Of a DNA stretch of 49,434 nt, positions 32,841 through 41,211 are shown one piece after another (the stretch's first letter is position 1; the number at the start of each line of letters is the position of its first letter). The DNA comes from Nitrosopumilus sp. UBA526. Its GTDB lineage: Archaea; Thermoproteota; Nitrososphaeria; Nitrososphaerales; Nitrosopumilaceae. The stretch is from NCBI GenBank assembly GCA_002506665.1, contig DAXZ01000024.1:624-50057 (forward strand), written 5' to 3'. Made by a program: the position numbers and the translations under genes. Under the pieces are notes generated by a model. It had not been told where the DNA came from. It saw only the letters and a program-made list of their open reading frames with translations, and searched no databases.

Positions 32841-33557
32841 GTGAAAGCCATAGTTCTTGCAGGTGGTAGCGGAACAAGGGGCAGACCATATACAGAATAC
32901 TTTCCAAAAGCAATGATTCCAATCCATGGCAGGCCGCTTGTTGACCATGTTGTGAGATACTTGAAATCATTTAGCTTTGTTGATGAGGTGATCATCGTCT
33001 CAGACTTTGATGGGCTCGGAGGACAGATAAGACAGTATTATGGGGATCAGAGAGGCATTGTTTTTGTCCAAGACTCACAAAGTGGCACCGGTGGTGATCT
33101 GCTACATATAGCAGACATGCTCAAAGGCGAGTCAGAGTTTGTGCTGTGGTTTGTGGATAATTTGTGCGCCATAAATCTGTCAGAGATGCGAGAGTTTTTT
33201 CTAAACAAGAACAGTATGGCATGCATTGCAACTAGAACCAAGAGAAGAGAAGAGACGGGGTTTGCAACAGTGGAGGACGGAATCATAAAAAAATTTACAG
33301 AAAAGCCGACCATAAAACTACAGCTGTCAGAATGTCTCGGAGTATACATGCTAAAAAAAGAGATAATTCAGCAGCTAAGGGCAGGCAGACACAAAAAGCT
33401 AAATTTATCATATGATGTATTGCAGCCGCTATCAAAGGAAGGAAAGATAAGCGCCTTTGATATTGGCAATACAGAGTGGCTTGATGTAGAGTCGCCAATG
33501 ATACTTGAGAGGTACAAAGAAACAGTCAGAAAAATCATAGAACAGATGGAATCATAG
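32841..33557 (+). CDS. Sugar-phosphate nucleotidyltransferase
   Basis: 238 residues, NTP_transferase family (glucose-1-phosphate thymidylyl/uridylyl or mannose-1-phosphate guanylyl type). The signature AIVLAGGSGTRGRPYTEYFPKAMIPIHGRPL is at 3-33; later D in WFVDNLCAINL replaces the usual GD pair; ETGFATVEDGIIKKFTEKP is the sugar-binding region. Supplies activated sugar, possibly for surface glycans. GTG start 3 bases after rps9. Its 3' end overlaps the convergent leuD by 23 bases. Substrate cannot be read from the sequence. Confidence 0.85.
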   Translation: MKAIVLAGGSGTRGRPYTEYFPKAMIPIHGRPLVDHVVRYLKSFSFVDEVIIVSDFDGLGGQIRQYYGDQRGIVFVQDSQSGTGGDLLHIADMLKGESEFVLWFVDNLCAINLSEMREFFLNKNSMACIATRTKRREETGFATVEDGIIKKFTEKPTIKLQLSECLGVYMLKKEIIQQLRAGRHKKLNLSYDVLQPLSKEGKISAFDIGNTEWLDVESPMILERYKETVRKIIEQMES

Positions 33558-34125
33558 ATTTTTTCTCAAACTCGGATATATCTCGCTCATACAAAAGGGT
33601 CTGTGCGATCTCGTCGAGTCCCTCCAGGAGAATCTTTTTTCTGTAAGTGCCAATCTCAAAGTGGATCACCTCAGATGGGCTCGTGATGGTTTGACACTCC
33701 AAGTCCACCTCCACCATGCCGGCCTCTTGTTGTAGCCGCTCCACTGTTGCCTGCTCTAGTATGATGGGCAGAACTCCATTTTTGAAGCAGTTGCTAAAAA
33801 AGATGTCTGCAAACGAGGGTGCAATTATCACAGAAAACCCATAATCAAGCAGGGCCCAGACAGCGTGCTCACGGCTAGAGCCACAGCCAAAGTTGTCTCC
33901 GACTGCAAGAATCTCAGAGTTTTCATATCTGAGATCATTTAGGACAAAGTCAGGCCTCTTGTTCTCTTGCTTGTCATACCTCCAGTCAAAGAACAGGAAT
34001 CTCCCAAATCCTGACCGTTGAACTAGCTTTAGGAACTGTTTTGGGATAATCTGATCAGTGTCCACGTTTACCTTCTCAAGCGGCGTCACAATGCTAGTTA
34101 TCTTCTTGAAAGGCCTCAGCGTCAT
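33535..34125 (-). CDS. leuD: 3-isopropylmalate dehydratase small subunit, bacterial type
   Basis: 196 residues. TPLEKVNVDTDQIIPKQFLKLVQRSGFGRFLFFDWRYD at the N-terminus is the bacterial LeuD form, longer than archaeal small subunits; NFGCGSSREHAVWALLDYGF is the swivel-domain core. Pairs with LeuC next to it (4-base overlap) in leucine synthesis. The convergent overlap with the nucleotidyltransferase is unusual but both proteins look complete. Confidence 0.92.
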   Translation of the reverse strand: MTLRPFKKITSIVTPLEKVNVDTDQIIPKQFLKLVQRSGFGRFLFFDWRYDKQENKRPDFVLNDLRYENSEILAVGDNFGCGSSREHAVWALLDYGFSVIIAPSFADIFFSNCFKNGVLPIILEQATVERLQQEAGMVEVDLECQTITSPSEVIHFEIGTYRKKILLEGLDEIAQTLLYERDISEFEKKSMIPSVL

Positions 34126-35537
34126 CTCAAGTCCATCTCCCTGACATCTACAAAATGTCCACAGATGGCAGCAGCGGCCGCCATCACAGGACTTACAAGA
34201 TGTGTTCGTCCCCCGGTTCCCTGTCTTCCCTCAAAGTTTCGGTTGGAGGTGCTTGCACAGCGCTCACCAGGAGACAAAATATCAGGATTCATTCCAAGAC
34301 ACATGCTGCACCCGGATTCTCTCCACTCAAAATTGGCATCCAAAAAGATCTTGTCTAGCCCCAGCTCTTCTGCCTGGCGCTTTACCATCTGAGAACCCGG
34401 AACTACCATTGCTCTGACGCTAGGTGATATCTTTTGTCCCTTGACTATTTTAGATGCCTCTAAGAGATCTTCTAATCTTGCATTGGTACATGAACCGATA
34501 AACACCCTGTCAATCTTGATATCCTGGATTGCAGTTCCAGATTCGAGTGCCATATAATCAAGTGCCTTTTCTGCACTCTTTTTTTGACCCGAGTTGCCTT
34601 TGGAGAATTCGTCAGGGGACGGGATTGATTCAGTTACATCACATGTCATTCCTGGATTTGTTCCCCAGCTGACTTGGGGGGCAATATCATCAATGTGCAA
34701 GGTAAACTGTTTCTCAAACTTTGCATCGCTGTCTGTCCTTAGATTATCCCGCCAGGAATCAACCAGGGATTCATAGTCATCTGGGGTATATTTCCTGCCT
34801 CTGAGATACTCGAAGGTCTTTTCGTCAGGGGCAATCAGTCCTGCACGCGCACCTGCTTCAATTGACATGTTACATACAGTCATCCTCTGCTCCATGGAGA
34901 GATCAGTCACCCCCTGTCCCCTATACTCAATTACCGTGCCAGTGCCGCCATCAGTACCAATATTTTTGATGATGGATAGTATGATGTCCTTTGCAGTTAC
35001 AGCGTGTGGATTCTTTCTCTTTCCTTTGACTCTTATTTCAAATGGTCTTGGTTTTTCCAGCCACAGGGTCTGAGATGCCAGTACATGCTCTACATCACTT
35101 GTTCCAATACCCAAGGCAAGCGCCCCAAATGCTCCATGTGTGGACGTATGACTGTCACCGCAGACAATTGTAGTTCCAGGCAGTGTGATTCCCAGCTGCG
35201 GCCCTATCACGTGTACTATTCCCTGGTTGTCGCTGTTTATATCAAAGAGTTTTATTCCAAAATCCCTGCAGTTTTTTTCTAGGGTCTGAATCTGTACTGC
35301 AGATGTCTGGTCTAGGATAGGAAGCATGCGATTACTTGTTGGAACGTTGTGGTCCATCGTTGCAACAGTAAGGTCAGGGCGTCGAACCCGTCTATCGTTT
35401 ATGCGCAGTCCCTCAAAGGCCTGCGGGGAGGTCACCTCATGAACTAGATGCCTGTCAACATAGATAAGGGCAGGGCCGTCTTGCCTTTCTGCAACGATGT
35501 GTGATTGCCAAATTTTTTCAAAGAGTGTCTTGCCCAT
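34122..35537 (-). CDS. leuC: 3-isopropylmalate dehydratase large subunit, bacterial type
   Basis: 471 residues from ATG 35537 (MGKTLFEKIWQSHIV), near the 466 of the bacterial enzyme. Three [4Fe-4S] cysteines: VFIGSCTNARLEDL and ESGCSMCLGMNPD; substrate region VVCGDSHTSTHGAFGALA. The upstream longer frame runs into the preceding gene and is rejected. One base after the small subunit of the archaeal-type pair, so four dehydratase genes form one operon. Confidence 0.93.
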   Translation of the reverse strand: MGKTLFEKIWQSHIVAERQDGPALIYVDRHLVHEVTSPQAFEGLRINDRRVRRPDLTVATMDHNVPTSNRMLPILDQTSAVQIQTLEKNCRDFGIKLFDINSDNQGIVHVIGPQLGITLPGTTIVCGDSHTSTHGAFGALALGIGTSDVEHVLASQTLWLEKPRPFEIRVKGKRKNPHAVTAKDIILSIIKNIGTDGGTGTVIEYRGQGVTDLSMEQRMTVCNMSIEAGARAGLIAPDEKTFEYLRGRKYTPDDYESLVDSWRDNLRTDSDAKFEKQFTLHIDDIAPQVSWGTNPGMTCDVTESIPSPDEFSKGNSGQKKSAEKALDYMALESGTAIQDIKIDRVFIGSCTNARLEDLLEASKIVKGQKISPSVRAMVVPGSQMVKRQAEELGLDKIFLDANFEWRESGCSMCLGMNPDILSPGERCASTSNRNFEGRQGTGGRTHLVSPVMAAAAAICGHFVDVREMDLR

Positions 35538-35538
35538 C

Positions 35539-36033
35539 TTAATCCCCGTCTGGATTATACGCAAATAGCCCGCCAGCAGCAATTATCTTTCCGATTATTT
35601 CTGAGAAGGGTTTCATCTTGTATGTCTGTCCTGTTGTGATATTTTTAATCTCATTGCAAGCTATATCTATTGCCACCCTGTCACCGTCTGAGATTCCGTC
35701 ATAGGCGTCTTGGCCAATCTCGATTGGCAACAAGAATGCACCGTCCACTGCATTTCGGTAAAAGATTCTTGCAAAGGACAGTGCAAGTACGGCAGTTATT
35801 CCAGAATGCGACAGTGCGATCGGGGCGTGCTCACGTGAGGAGCCACAGCCAAAGTTCTTGCCAGAGAGAACAAAGTCCCCTTTGCTTACCTTTGAGTGAA
35901 AGTCGGGATCCAGCCCCTCCATCGCATGGATTGCAATCTCTGCATAGTCATGAATCTTGAGATACTGGCCAGGAATTATGACATCAGTATCAATATTGTC
36001 TTGCGCATATTTTATGACATTGCCTTCCATCAT
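35539..36033 (-). CDS. Aconitase-family small subunit, archaeal type (homoaconitase/IPM isomerase-like)
   Basis: 164 residues; NIDTDVIIPGQYLKIHDYAEIAIHAMEGLDPDF then GKNFGCGSSREHAPIALSHSGI. The specificity loop reads YLKI at about residue 24-27. Pairs with the large subunit directly upstream (ATGATG overlap). With a bacterial-type LeuCD pair next door, this pair may serve the homoaconitase step of lysine synthesis or another C4/C5 hydroxyacid isomerisation. Start may be 36033 or 36030. Confidence 0.85.
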   Translation of the reverse strand: MMEGNVIKYAQDNIDTDVIIPGQYLKIHDYAEIAIHAMEGLDPDFHSKVSKGDFVLSGKNFGCGSSREHAPIALSHSGITAVLALSFARIFYRNAVDGAFLLPIEIGQDAYDGISDGDRVAIDIACNEIKNITTGQTYKMKPFSEIIGKIIAAGGLFAYNPDGD

Positions 36034-37298
36034 AGGTCCCTCGGATCAGTTATCTTGCCAGTTACAGCAGAGGCAGCTGCTACAAGCGGGGATGAGAGAT
36101 ATGTCTGGGATTCCACATGTCCCATCCTTCCAGGAAAGTTTCTGTTTGTTGTGCTGATGCAGATCTCGTCTTTTGCCAGAACCCCCATGTGTGCTCCACA
36201 ACATGCCCCGCAGGTAGGAGGACCCACAGTCACGCCGGCATCCAAAAAGATCTTTAACAGTCCGTCCTCTAGTGCTCGTCTGTAAATTGAGATTGCTGCA
36301 GGCAGGATCTCAGTTCTGATCTTTACCTTTCTTCCTTTAAGGATACTTGCAACTGCTTTTAGATCCTCATATTTTGCACCAGTACATGAGCCGATGTAGG
36401 ACTTGTCTAGCTCGACAGAAGGGGCTTCCCTTACAACAGTGGTGTTCCCGGGGGAGAACGGTTTTGCAACCATTGGCTCTATCTCAGAGCCCTCATACTC
36501 AAATGTCTTGGCATATTGGGCATCATCATCACCTTTTATTGGATTTAGATCTGTTGCACCCCTTTGTGATAGATACTCTATTACCTTTTGGTCGGGTTCA
36601 ACTATGCCATTTTTTGCACCAGCCTCTGTAGTCATATTGCACAGTGTCAGTCTGCCCTCGACGGACATCTCATCAATGCCACTGCCTCCAAACTGCATGG
36701 TTTTGTATGCGCCGCCATCAGTTCCAATATCTCCGATAATTTTTAGAATTAGATCTTTGGCCATCACGTGGGCAGCTAACCCTCCATGAAGCTCAAAGTA
36801 GTAGGTCTCGGGAACCTTGAACCAGATCTTTCCATTCAGCAAGACATATGCAATGTCAGTATGTCCCAGACCGCAGGCAAAGGCGCCCAGTGCACCAGTA
36901 GTGTTGGTATGAGAATCCCCACCGACATAGACATCCCCTGGCATGACCATTGCCTCCTCGTGTGAGAGTGTATGACAAATTCCATACTGGCCCATCCCGT
37001 ATTTGAAGTGTTTTTCAATTCCATAATTCTTTGTAAAGTTTGATAGTTTTACAATGTTTTCAGCAGATATCTTTTCTGCCGAAGGGACAAAGTGGTCTTC
37101 TGCAACCCAGACCTTGGAAGGATCCCATAGTTTGTCTACAGATATTCCTTGTTTCTCTAGCTTGTCAAATACCTTGATCACGCCTGGCCCGGACACATCA
37201 TGCATCATTACCTTGTCGACATTTGCAAACACTACATCATCAGGATATACTGAAGACCTTCCAGAATTGCGAGCAAGAATATTCTCAACAATATTCAT
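36030..37298 (-). CDS. Aconitase-family large subunit, archaeal type (homoaconitase/IPM isomerase-like)
   Basis: 422 residues from ATG 37298 (an in-frame TTG is at 37304). VYVGGDSHTNTTGALGAFACGLGHTDIA in the centre, and cluster cysteines in DKSYIGSCTGAKYEDL and PPTCGACCGAHMGVL. The CGACCG form and length are those of archaeal LeuC/HacA. A minus-strand TATA (GCTTTTAATC, 37321-37330) about 28 bases upstream supports a leaderless mRNA heading the four-gene operon. Which substrate it uses is not decided by sequence. Confidence 0.88.
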   Translation of the reverse strand: MNIVENILARNSGRSSVYPDDVVFANVDKVMMHDVSGPGVIKVFDKLEKQGISVDKLWDPSKVWVAEDHFVPSAEKISAENIVKLSNFTKNYGIEKHFKYGMGQYGICHTLSHEEAMVMPGDVYVGGDSHTNTTGALGAFACGLGHTDIAYVLLNGKIWFKVPETYYFELHGGLAAHVMAKDLILKIIGDIGTDGGAYKTMQFGGSGIDEMSVEGRLTLCNMTTEAGAKNGIVEPDQKVIEYLSQRGATDLNPIKGDDDAQYAKTFEYEGSEIEPMVAKPFSPGNTTVVREAPSVELDKSYIGSCTGAKYEDLKAVASILKGRKVKIRTEILPAAISIYRRALEDGLLKIFLDAGVTVGPPTCGACCGAHMGVLAKDEICISTTNRNFPGRMGHVESQTYLSSPLVAAASAVTGKITDPRDL

Positions 37299-37320
37299 AA
37301 CCAAAAAAGCTTGCCGTACA

Positions 37321-37330
37321 GATTAAAAGC
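37321..37330 (-). promoter_or_regulatory. TATA box of the dehydratase operon
   Basis: GCTTTTAATC on the minus strand, about 23-32 bases before ATG 37298. Confidence 0.5.
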
Positions 37331-37640
37331 TTTTCATGGCGGTTTTGCAATATGACAAGCCCGGTCTCAAAAAAGAATCGCAGGAACATTAATCTGGTCA
37401 AGCGTCATATCATACGAAAAGTGTTTTTTGGAGGCTGATTAAATCCTGATATTCTCAGTTTATGGCATCAGTGCTTGCCCGAAGTCCTTACTATATTTGA
37501 AAAGTGCCTCTGAGGTATTATGCAGCTTGCGATCTTTAGACCAAGCTGGTGGGCAGGAATATGAATAAACGTACTTGAACACATGTAAACCCCTCCAGGT
37601 TCCTTGTACTGCTGGGGCTGACTCGTACCTAAACATGATA
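37331..37640. other. Non-coding stretch with a possible gene fragment
   Basis: A minus-strand frame across about 37468-37630 reads GGVYMCSSTFIHIPAHQLGL and then KIASCIIPQRHFSNIVRT before a stop; it looks protein-like but has no start and no recognised family. Otherwise nothing is seen. Confidence 0.3.
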
Positions 37641-38082
37641 CTAGTACACCTTGGATGTAAATGGAGCAATCCGAGCTGCTGTGATAGTTGACCCAGGGAT
37701 AGATGAATCTAACTATGATGACACACACCATGATGCAAAAATATTTGCAAAGAGCATTATTAGAAAATACAAAAAATGTCAGGCAGTGTGCGAATCCACA
37801 GGAAACATGTGGATAAAGACATTTGAGAGGCAGGGAATAAAAATAATGCTTGCAAACCCATTAAAGATCAAAGCAATTGCAAAAGCTAGCATAAAGACTG
37901 ACTAGGTAGATGCAAGGACACTTGCATATCTGTTAAGAGCTAATCTTGTTGCGCAGTGTCATGTTCCATCATGGAAGACACGTAGACCAAAAGCAGATTC
38001 TCAGGCACAGAACAAGTCGAGTACAGGAGAGAACCGGGGTATCAAACATACTGCTTGACAAATATGACATGAAGACTAGCTG
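37640..38082 (+). pseudogene. IS110-family transposase, truncated, with a nonsense codon and a frameshift
   Basis: Recognisable DEDD-transposase N-terminal domain: VIVDPGIDESNYDD, then AVCESTGNMWIKTFERQGIK, IMLANPLKIKAIAKASIKTD, an in-frame TAG where the family has a residue in KTDxVDARTLA, then VDARTLAYLLRANLVAQCHV. A frameshift near 37990 continues as QKQILRHRTSRVQERTGV and LLDKYDMKT. The gene stops abruptly at 38083, where a repeat from another element begins. The catalytic C-terminal half is missing. Confidence 0.8.
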
Positions 38083-38237
38083 GTTCTTGCAGGCTTTGGA
38101 GTGGGGGGTATTTTTGTATCATCATTTTCATTGTTTGTTGATTATCTCTTGGAATTTCATAAAATTGCCATTATACTGCATCAAAGATAGATCTCATGGA
38201 TCATCAAATTCACCAAATGATTCGGTTTTGGGATCAG
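38083..38237. repeat. 155-bp direct repeat, copy 1
   Basis: Near-identical to 38845-38999 (GTTCTTGCAGGCTTTGGAG start, TTTTGGGATCAG end). Both are pieces of the N-terminal part of the same IS5-like transposase gene read on the minus strand. Confidence 0.8.
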
Positions 38238-38346
38238 TTGATAATACATTCAAATGAAGCAAAACTCATTTTGTGTAGATACAGGTAATCAAATTTTCAT
38301 AATTTGACAAAATTTTATTGGAATCTATATGAAAATTATTTCAAGA

Positions 38347-38354
38347 TTTATATG
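38347..38354 (+). promoter_or_regulatory. TATA box for the 75-residue gene
   Basis: TTTATATG centred about 25 bases before ATG 38376. Confidence 0.55.
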
Positions 38355-38375
38355 TAAATATGTGAGAATTTTAGC

Positions 38376-38603
38376 ATGCGTGATTATGATATACAAATTA
38401 GATGTACAGAAATCAAAGACCGCAGACAAGTTACATTAGACTTGGGTAAAGAAGGATTGAGCAGAATTCAAAAATCCAAAATGTTTACATTTGACTTGGA
38501 AACCACTCAAAAATTTTCAAGTAGAAAAGAAGCAAAAGAATTTGTAAATAAACTAACCAAAGAAAATCCAAAGATTCAAAGAATTTTGTTAGAAGAAAAG
38601 TGA
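38376..38603 (+). CDS. Small hypothetical protein
   Basis: 75 residues, charged; begins MRDYDIQIRCTEIKDRRQVT and ends EFVNKLTKENPKIQRILLEEK. No family recognised. It has a good TATA box at leaderless spacing and no frame damage, so it is probably expressed. It lies between two IS remnants. Confidence 0.5.
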   Translation: MRDYDIQIRCTEIKDRRQVTLDLGKEGLSRIQKSKMFTFDLETTQKFSSRKEAKEFVNKLTKENPKIQRILLEEK

Positions 38604-38844
38604 TCTTTTATGACAACCGCAAATCTTACTTTACTTTTAGACCCCAAGCCTGTTTGCAGAGCCAATCACAATTGATGCCGGCAATCCGTTTTGATCAACT
38701 GCAACATGTATCTTTGTGCCTGAAACTCTGCCAAATCCGCTGTATCCTATTACGTCACCAATCCCTTTTTTGGCCGGAATAGTTGTCGAGTCAACTGATG
38801 TCTTTTGCAGCTGTAGCCTGCTTGATTTGTAGGTTGGCCTTTTA

Positions 38845-38999
38845 GTTCTTGCAGGCTTTGGAGTGGGGGGTATTTTTGTATCATCATTTTCATTGTTTGT
38901 TGGTTATCTCTTGGAATTTCATGAAATTGTCATTATACTGCATCAAAGATAGATTCAATGGATCATCAAATTTACCAAATGATTCAGTTTTGGGATCAG
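38845..38999. repeat. 155-bp direct repeat, copy 2
   Basis: Same length as copy 1 at 38083-38237 with about ten differences by eye. This copy is inside the longer IS5-like pseudogene. Confidence 0.8.
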
Positions 39000-39031
39000 G
39001 TGTATGCATCTTTGCAGTTTGTCTTTCATTG

Positions 39032-39104
39032 ATTTTCTTGATCAATAGAGTATTCTCCTTTGCATGACACCTAAAATTAGTGCGACCTAATTTCTGTACA
39101 ATAG
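39032..39104. repeat. ~70-bp direct repeat flanking the accessory block, left copy
   Basis: TTGATTTTCTTGATCAATAG ... ATTAGTGCGACCTAATTTCTGTACA; related copy at 42957-43028 in the same orientation. Reads as the N-terminal part of the IS5-like transposase on the minus strand. Confidence 0.65.
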
Positions 39105-39157
39105 ACACAAAATTAATAGACACAAAACAATAATAATTATCAAAGAGATAATGGGAC

Positions 39158-39367
39158 ATGAAGATAAAATGTCCAAAATGCAAAAAAGACGCAGAACTGG
39201 CAATGGACTATTCTGCAGTAAAGTGTAGTTCGTGTGATTTGGACATGAGTTATGGTGAATATGTAAAATTTGTGGCCCACAACGAAGCAATATATTCAGA
39301 TATTTTAGGGGATTATGCAACCGGTGCTGAAGGACATACTGCGGGTTCCCTAGATGAATGGGATTAA
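39158..39367 (+). CDS. Small zinc-ribbon protein
   Basis: 69 residues. One treble-clef or ribbon site: CPKCKKDAELAMDYSAVKCSSC (5-26). The rest is acidic (GDYATGAEGHTAGSLDEWD). Family not named; similar tiny zinc proteins are common in Nitrososphaerota. The frame is intact, with ATG start. Confidence 0.55.
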   Translation: MKIKCPKCKKDAELAMDYSAVKCSSCDLDMSYGEYVKFVAHNEAIYSDILGDYATGAEGHTAGSLDEWD

Positions 39368-39427
39368 CAAAAAGGTATAATGATTCAGCAGATTAAGATA
39401 ATTAGCTAAACATATCTCTAGTGAACA

Positions 39428-40069
39428 ATGGACTTTTTGTTAGAAAATATTCTCAACCTGGTAGGATTTCTGGTAGGACTTGCAATAGGTATAATGTCAT
39501 ATATTGGATTTAGAAATACCGGAAGCCCGACATTATTTAGATTAACTATTGCGTTTTCCTCAATCAGTCTAGGGTTTTTTGTGATATGGACCGGATATGT
39601 AGTAGAAGACTTTGTAACAAAGTCAGGAAGTGTTGAGAGGAGCATTCAGACAGTTGGAATTGCAATTCAGATGGTTGGATATTTTTTTATCGCGTTCTCA
39701 CACAGTATCAAGTCATTCTTTCCAAAGTCAAGCTACTTTAGATCAGTTATCATACTGCCGTTGTTCTTGGTTTCTTCAGTTCAGCTAGAACATATCTTTA
39801 GATCCGTTTCATTCATTTTACTGGCATATGGCGCAATTGAGACAATGCTGTCATACTTTGAGAATAGAAACAAGGGAGCAATCTCTGTTTCTGCAGGACT
39901 GGGATTACTGGCATTGGGGGAATTTTTAGGATGGTATTCATTTGTCTTTCCAGAATCAGTCCTGTATTCTGCATCAATGATAATCAAGATAGGCGGATTG
40001 ATACTGCTGTTCATTCCAGTAAGCAAGGTGCCTCTAACGAAGATGAAATTTGATGAGGATCCGAAATGA
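39428..40069 (+). CDS. Multi-spanning membrane protein
   Basis: 213 residues with about seven hydrophobic helices (about 5-25, 37-58, 75-93, 105-120, 126-142, 150-170, 182-200), lacking obvious catalytic motifs. Layout resembles the 7TM sensor-like membrane domains that precede regulators in archaea. Followed with no gap by a winged-helix regulator, so a sensing or accessory role is plausible. Function unknown. Confidence 0.6.
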   Translation: MDFLLENILNLVGFLVGLAIGIMSYIGFRNTGSPTLFRLTIAFSSISLGFFVIWTGYVVEDFVTKSGSVERSIQTVGIAIQMVGYFFIAFSHSIKSFFPKSSYFRSVIILPLFLVSSVQLEHIFRSVSFILLAYGAIETMLSYFENRNKGAISVSAGLGLLALGEFLGWYSFVFPESVLYSASMIIKIGGLILLFIPVSKVPLTKMKFDEDPK

Positions 40070-40177
40070 TTGCCACTCAGGCTTAAAGATTATGGATTTG
40101 TCAAATTCTTTTATCTCGTTGGTATATTGAAGAATATCACTAGTTCTATCATAGAAAAACAACAGTCCATAGAGCAG

Positions 40178-40465
40178 ATGGCAGAATATAGAACTCATAT
40201 GAAAATTATTGGGGATATTCTAGCTACAACTAGAGATGATCTGCAAGACGAAGACGGGGCATCAGTTACCTATCTTATTAGAAAAGCAAACATCTCGCAT
40301 TCTAGAATCTCGACAATACTAAAGACTCTGGTGACCCAGGGTCTCTTGGAAAAGACAGACAATCGAGGATCAAACAGGTACAAGATCAGCGGGTCTGGGA
40401 GGGAGTTTTTGCAAGCATACTATACGTTTACAAACTTTGCAGATAATTTTGGACTAGTCATTTAG
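40178..40465 (+). CDS. Winged-helix transcriptional regulator
   Basis: 95 residues from ATG 40178: MAEYRTHMKIIGDILATTRD leads into an HTH (ASVTYLIRKANISHSRISTILKTLVTQGLLEKTD) and wing (NRGSNRYKISGSGREFLQAY). This is the archaeal family that starts Y-R-x-x-x-x-I-x-x-I-L. A TTG start at 40070, abutting the membrane protein stop, would add 36 residues; the shorter form fits the family start better. Likely regulates neighbouring genes. Confidence 0.65.
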   Translation: MAEYRTHMKIIGDILATTRDDLQDEDGASVTYLIRKANISHSRISTILKTLVTQGLLEKTDNRGSNRYKISGSGREFLQAYYTFTNFADNFGLVI

Positions 40466-40556
40466 ATTTTAGCAAAAGTTAGTCTGTAGCATAATTCTAC
40501 ACTGACTTTAGACATGTAATATCGCCCCAAGATTGTGTCTCGCTCAAACATAATTG

Positions 40557-40602
40557 TTTACGTTGTACCTATCTTTTTTTGAAGCTGATTTTACAAAATC
40601 AA
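40557..40602. repeat. Leader-like repeat (family C)
   Basis: GTTTACGTTGTACCTATC followed by AGCTGATTTTACAAAAT; matched at 44067-44110 (GTTTAGGTCGTGCCTATC ... AGCTGATTTTACAAAAT), and partly at 7083-7100. It precedes small genes at 40603 and 44181. Confidence 0.5.
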
Positions 40603-40722
40603 ATGGCAGATGACTAGCTAGATGAAGAAACACTTCAAGATATACAAGAGGGGATGGATGATATCAAAGCTGGCCGTACCCTCACCACAGAAGAACTCAA
40701 AGCAGAATTAGGATTGAAATGA
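40603..40722 (+). pseudogene. RelB/Phd-like antitoxin remnant
   Basis: ATG then MADD, an in-frame TAG, and LDEETLQDIQEGMDDIKAGR plus TLTTEELKAELGLK with a TGA. The DIKAGRTLTTEELKAELGL end is typical of small RelBE-type antitoxins. The early stop suggests inactivation, although a downstream start could give a short product. Confidence 0.6.
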
Positions 40723-40774
40723 TTTGGTCTAATAGTCGGCCGAGTCTAAGAAATAGATAGGGGAAAAAATTGCA

Positions 40775-40920
40775 GCTAGAATTGTTGATAGAGTTAATGG
40801 TGTCAAAGGATGCTTTGCCGATCAATGGATCCCCTCCGCCTTTGCTGTGATATGGCAATAAGACTCTGTAGGATTCAATGTAAATGTTCTAGCTATAGGA
40901 GAAATCATTTCGTACATTAC
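40775..40920 (+). pseudogene. RelE/ParE-like toxin remnant
   Basis: After the antitoxin, the frame ARIVDRVNGVKGCFADQW ... AFAVIWQ, stop, DSVGFNVNVLAIGE resembles the RelE helix (KIxxRIExLKxxPFAD) and terminal beta strand (VxVLAIGxR). It has lost its start, the central segment and the C-terminal end. A dead toxin next to a dead antitoxin. Confidence 0.45.
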
Positions 40921-40944
40921 ACATGCAAAATTACTAAATACAAG

Positions 40945-40952
40945 TTTAATAC
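40945..40952 (+). promoter_or_regulatory. TATA box of the ubiquitin-like operon
   Basis: TTTAATAC centred about 26 bases before ATG 40975; implies a leaderless transcript for the Ubl gene. Confidence 0.5.
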
Positions 40953-40974
40953 TTGGTAGTGACTAGGTAATACA

Positions 40975-41211
40975 ATGGAATCTGAGAAAGGTGACGATAA
41001 TCCCAAAATCATTTATGTCAACAAACAAAAATTCTCTGTTAAAGCCGATTCCCTCAACGCAAAGCAGATATTAGAACTTGCAGGTCTTGATGATGAATAT
41101 GACTTGTTTCTAGTACATGGACAAAAAGCTGAAAAGCTAGAGACAGAACCACTTGTAATAAAAAATGACATGTATTTTAATGCAATTATAAAGAGCGCAA
41201 TATATGGATAA
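40975..41211 (+). CDS. Ubiquitin-like modifier with C-terminal glycine
   Basis: 78 residues, a single beta-grasp domain similar to the prokaryotic multiubiquitin family: IIYVNKQKFSVKADSLNAKQILELAGL (beta hairpin then the ILELAGL helix), DDEYDLFLVHGQKAEKLETEPLVIKNDMYFNAI, ending ...SAIYG. The chain ends in Gly, the group an E1 enzyme adenylates, without needing proteolysis. The ATG of the next gene lies inside its last codons (8-base overlap). More A+T rich than core genes. Predicted to be conjugated by the E2-like and E1-like products downstream. Confidence 0.75.
   Translation: MESEKGDDNPKIIYVNKQKFSVKADSLNAKQILELAGLDDEYDLFLVHGQKAEKLETEPLVIKNDMYFNAIIKSAIYG

Larger units (their letters stand above)
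38637..39110 (-). pseudogene. IS5-like transposase pseudogene
   Basis: On the minus strand the frame gives SVDSTTIPAKKGIGDVIGYS then GFGRVSGTKIHVAVDQNGLP, ASIVIGSANRLGV and a TAA: the first catalytic Asp region (DST) and the TKIHVAVDxxGLP block of IS4/IS5-type DDE transposases. Upstream, in another frame, the N-terminal part reads HTPDPKTESFGKFDDPLNLS and LMQYNDNFMKFQEITNKQ, so there is at least one frameshift, near 38893. The remaining DDE domain after ANRLGV is missing. Confidence 0.75.

Noticed and set aside
30900..37300. CRISPR-like array search across repeats
   Set aside because: Repeats in the window are long, few and irregularly spaced; no regular spacer pattern and no cas genes anywhere.
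37880..37910. In-frame TAG in the IS110-like gene as a possible recoded (pyrrolysine) codon
   Set aside because: The gene is also frameshifted and truncated, so decay is simpler; no pyrrolysine genes are seen.
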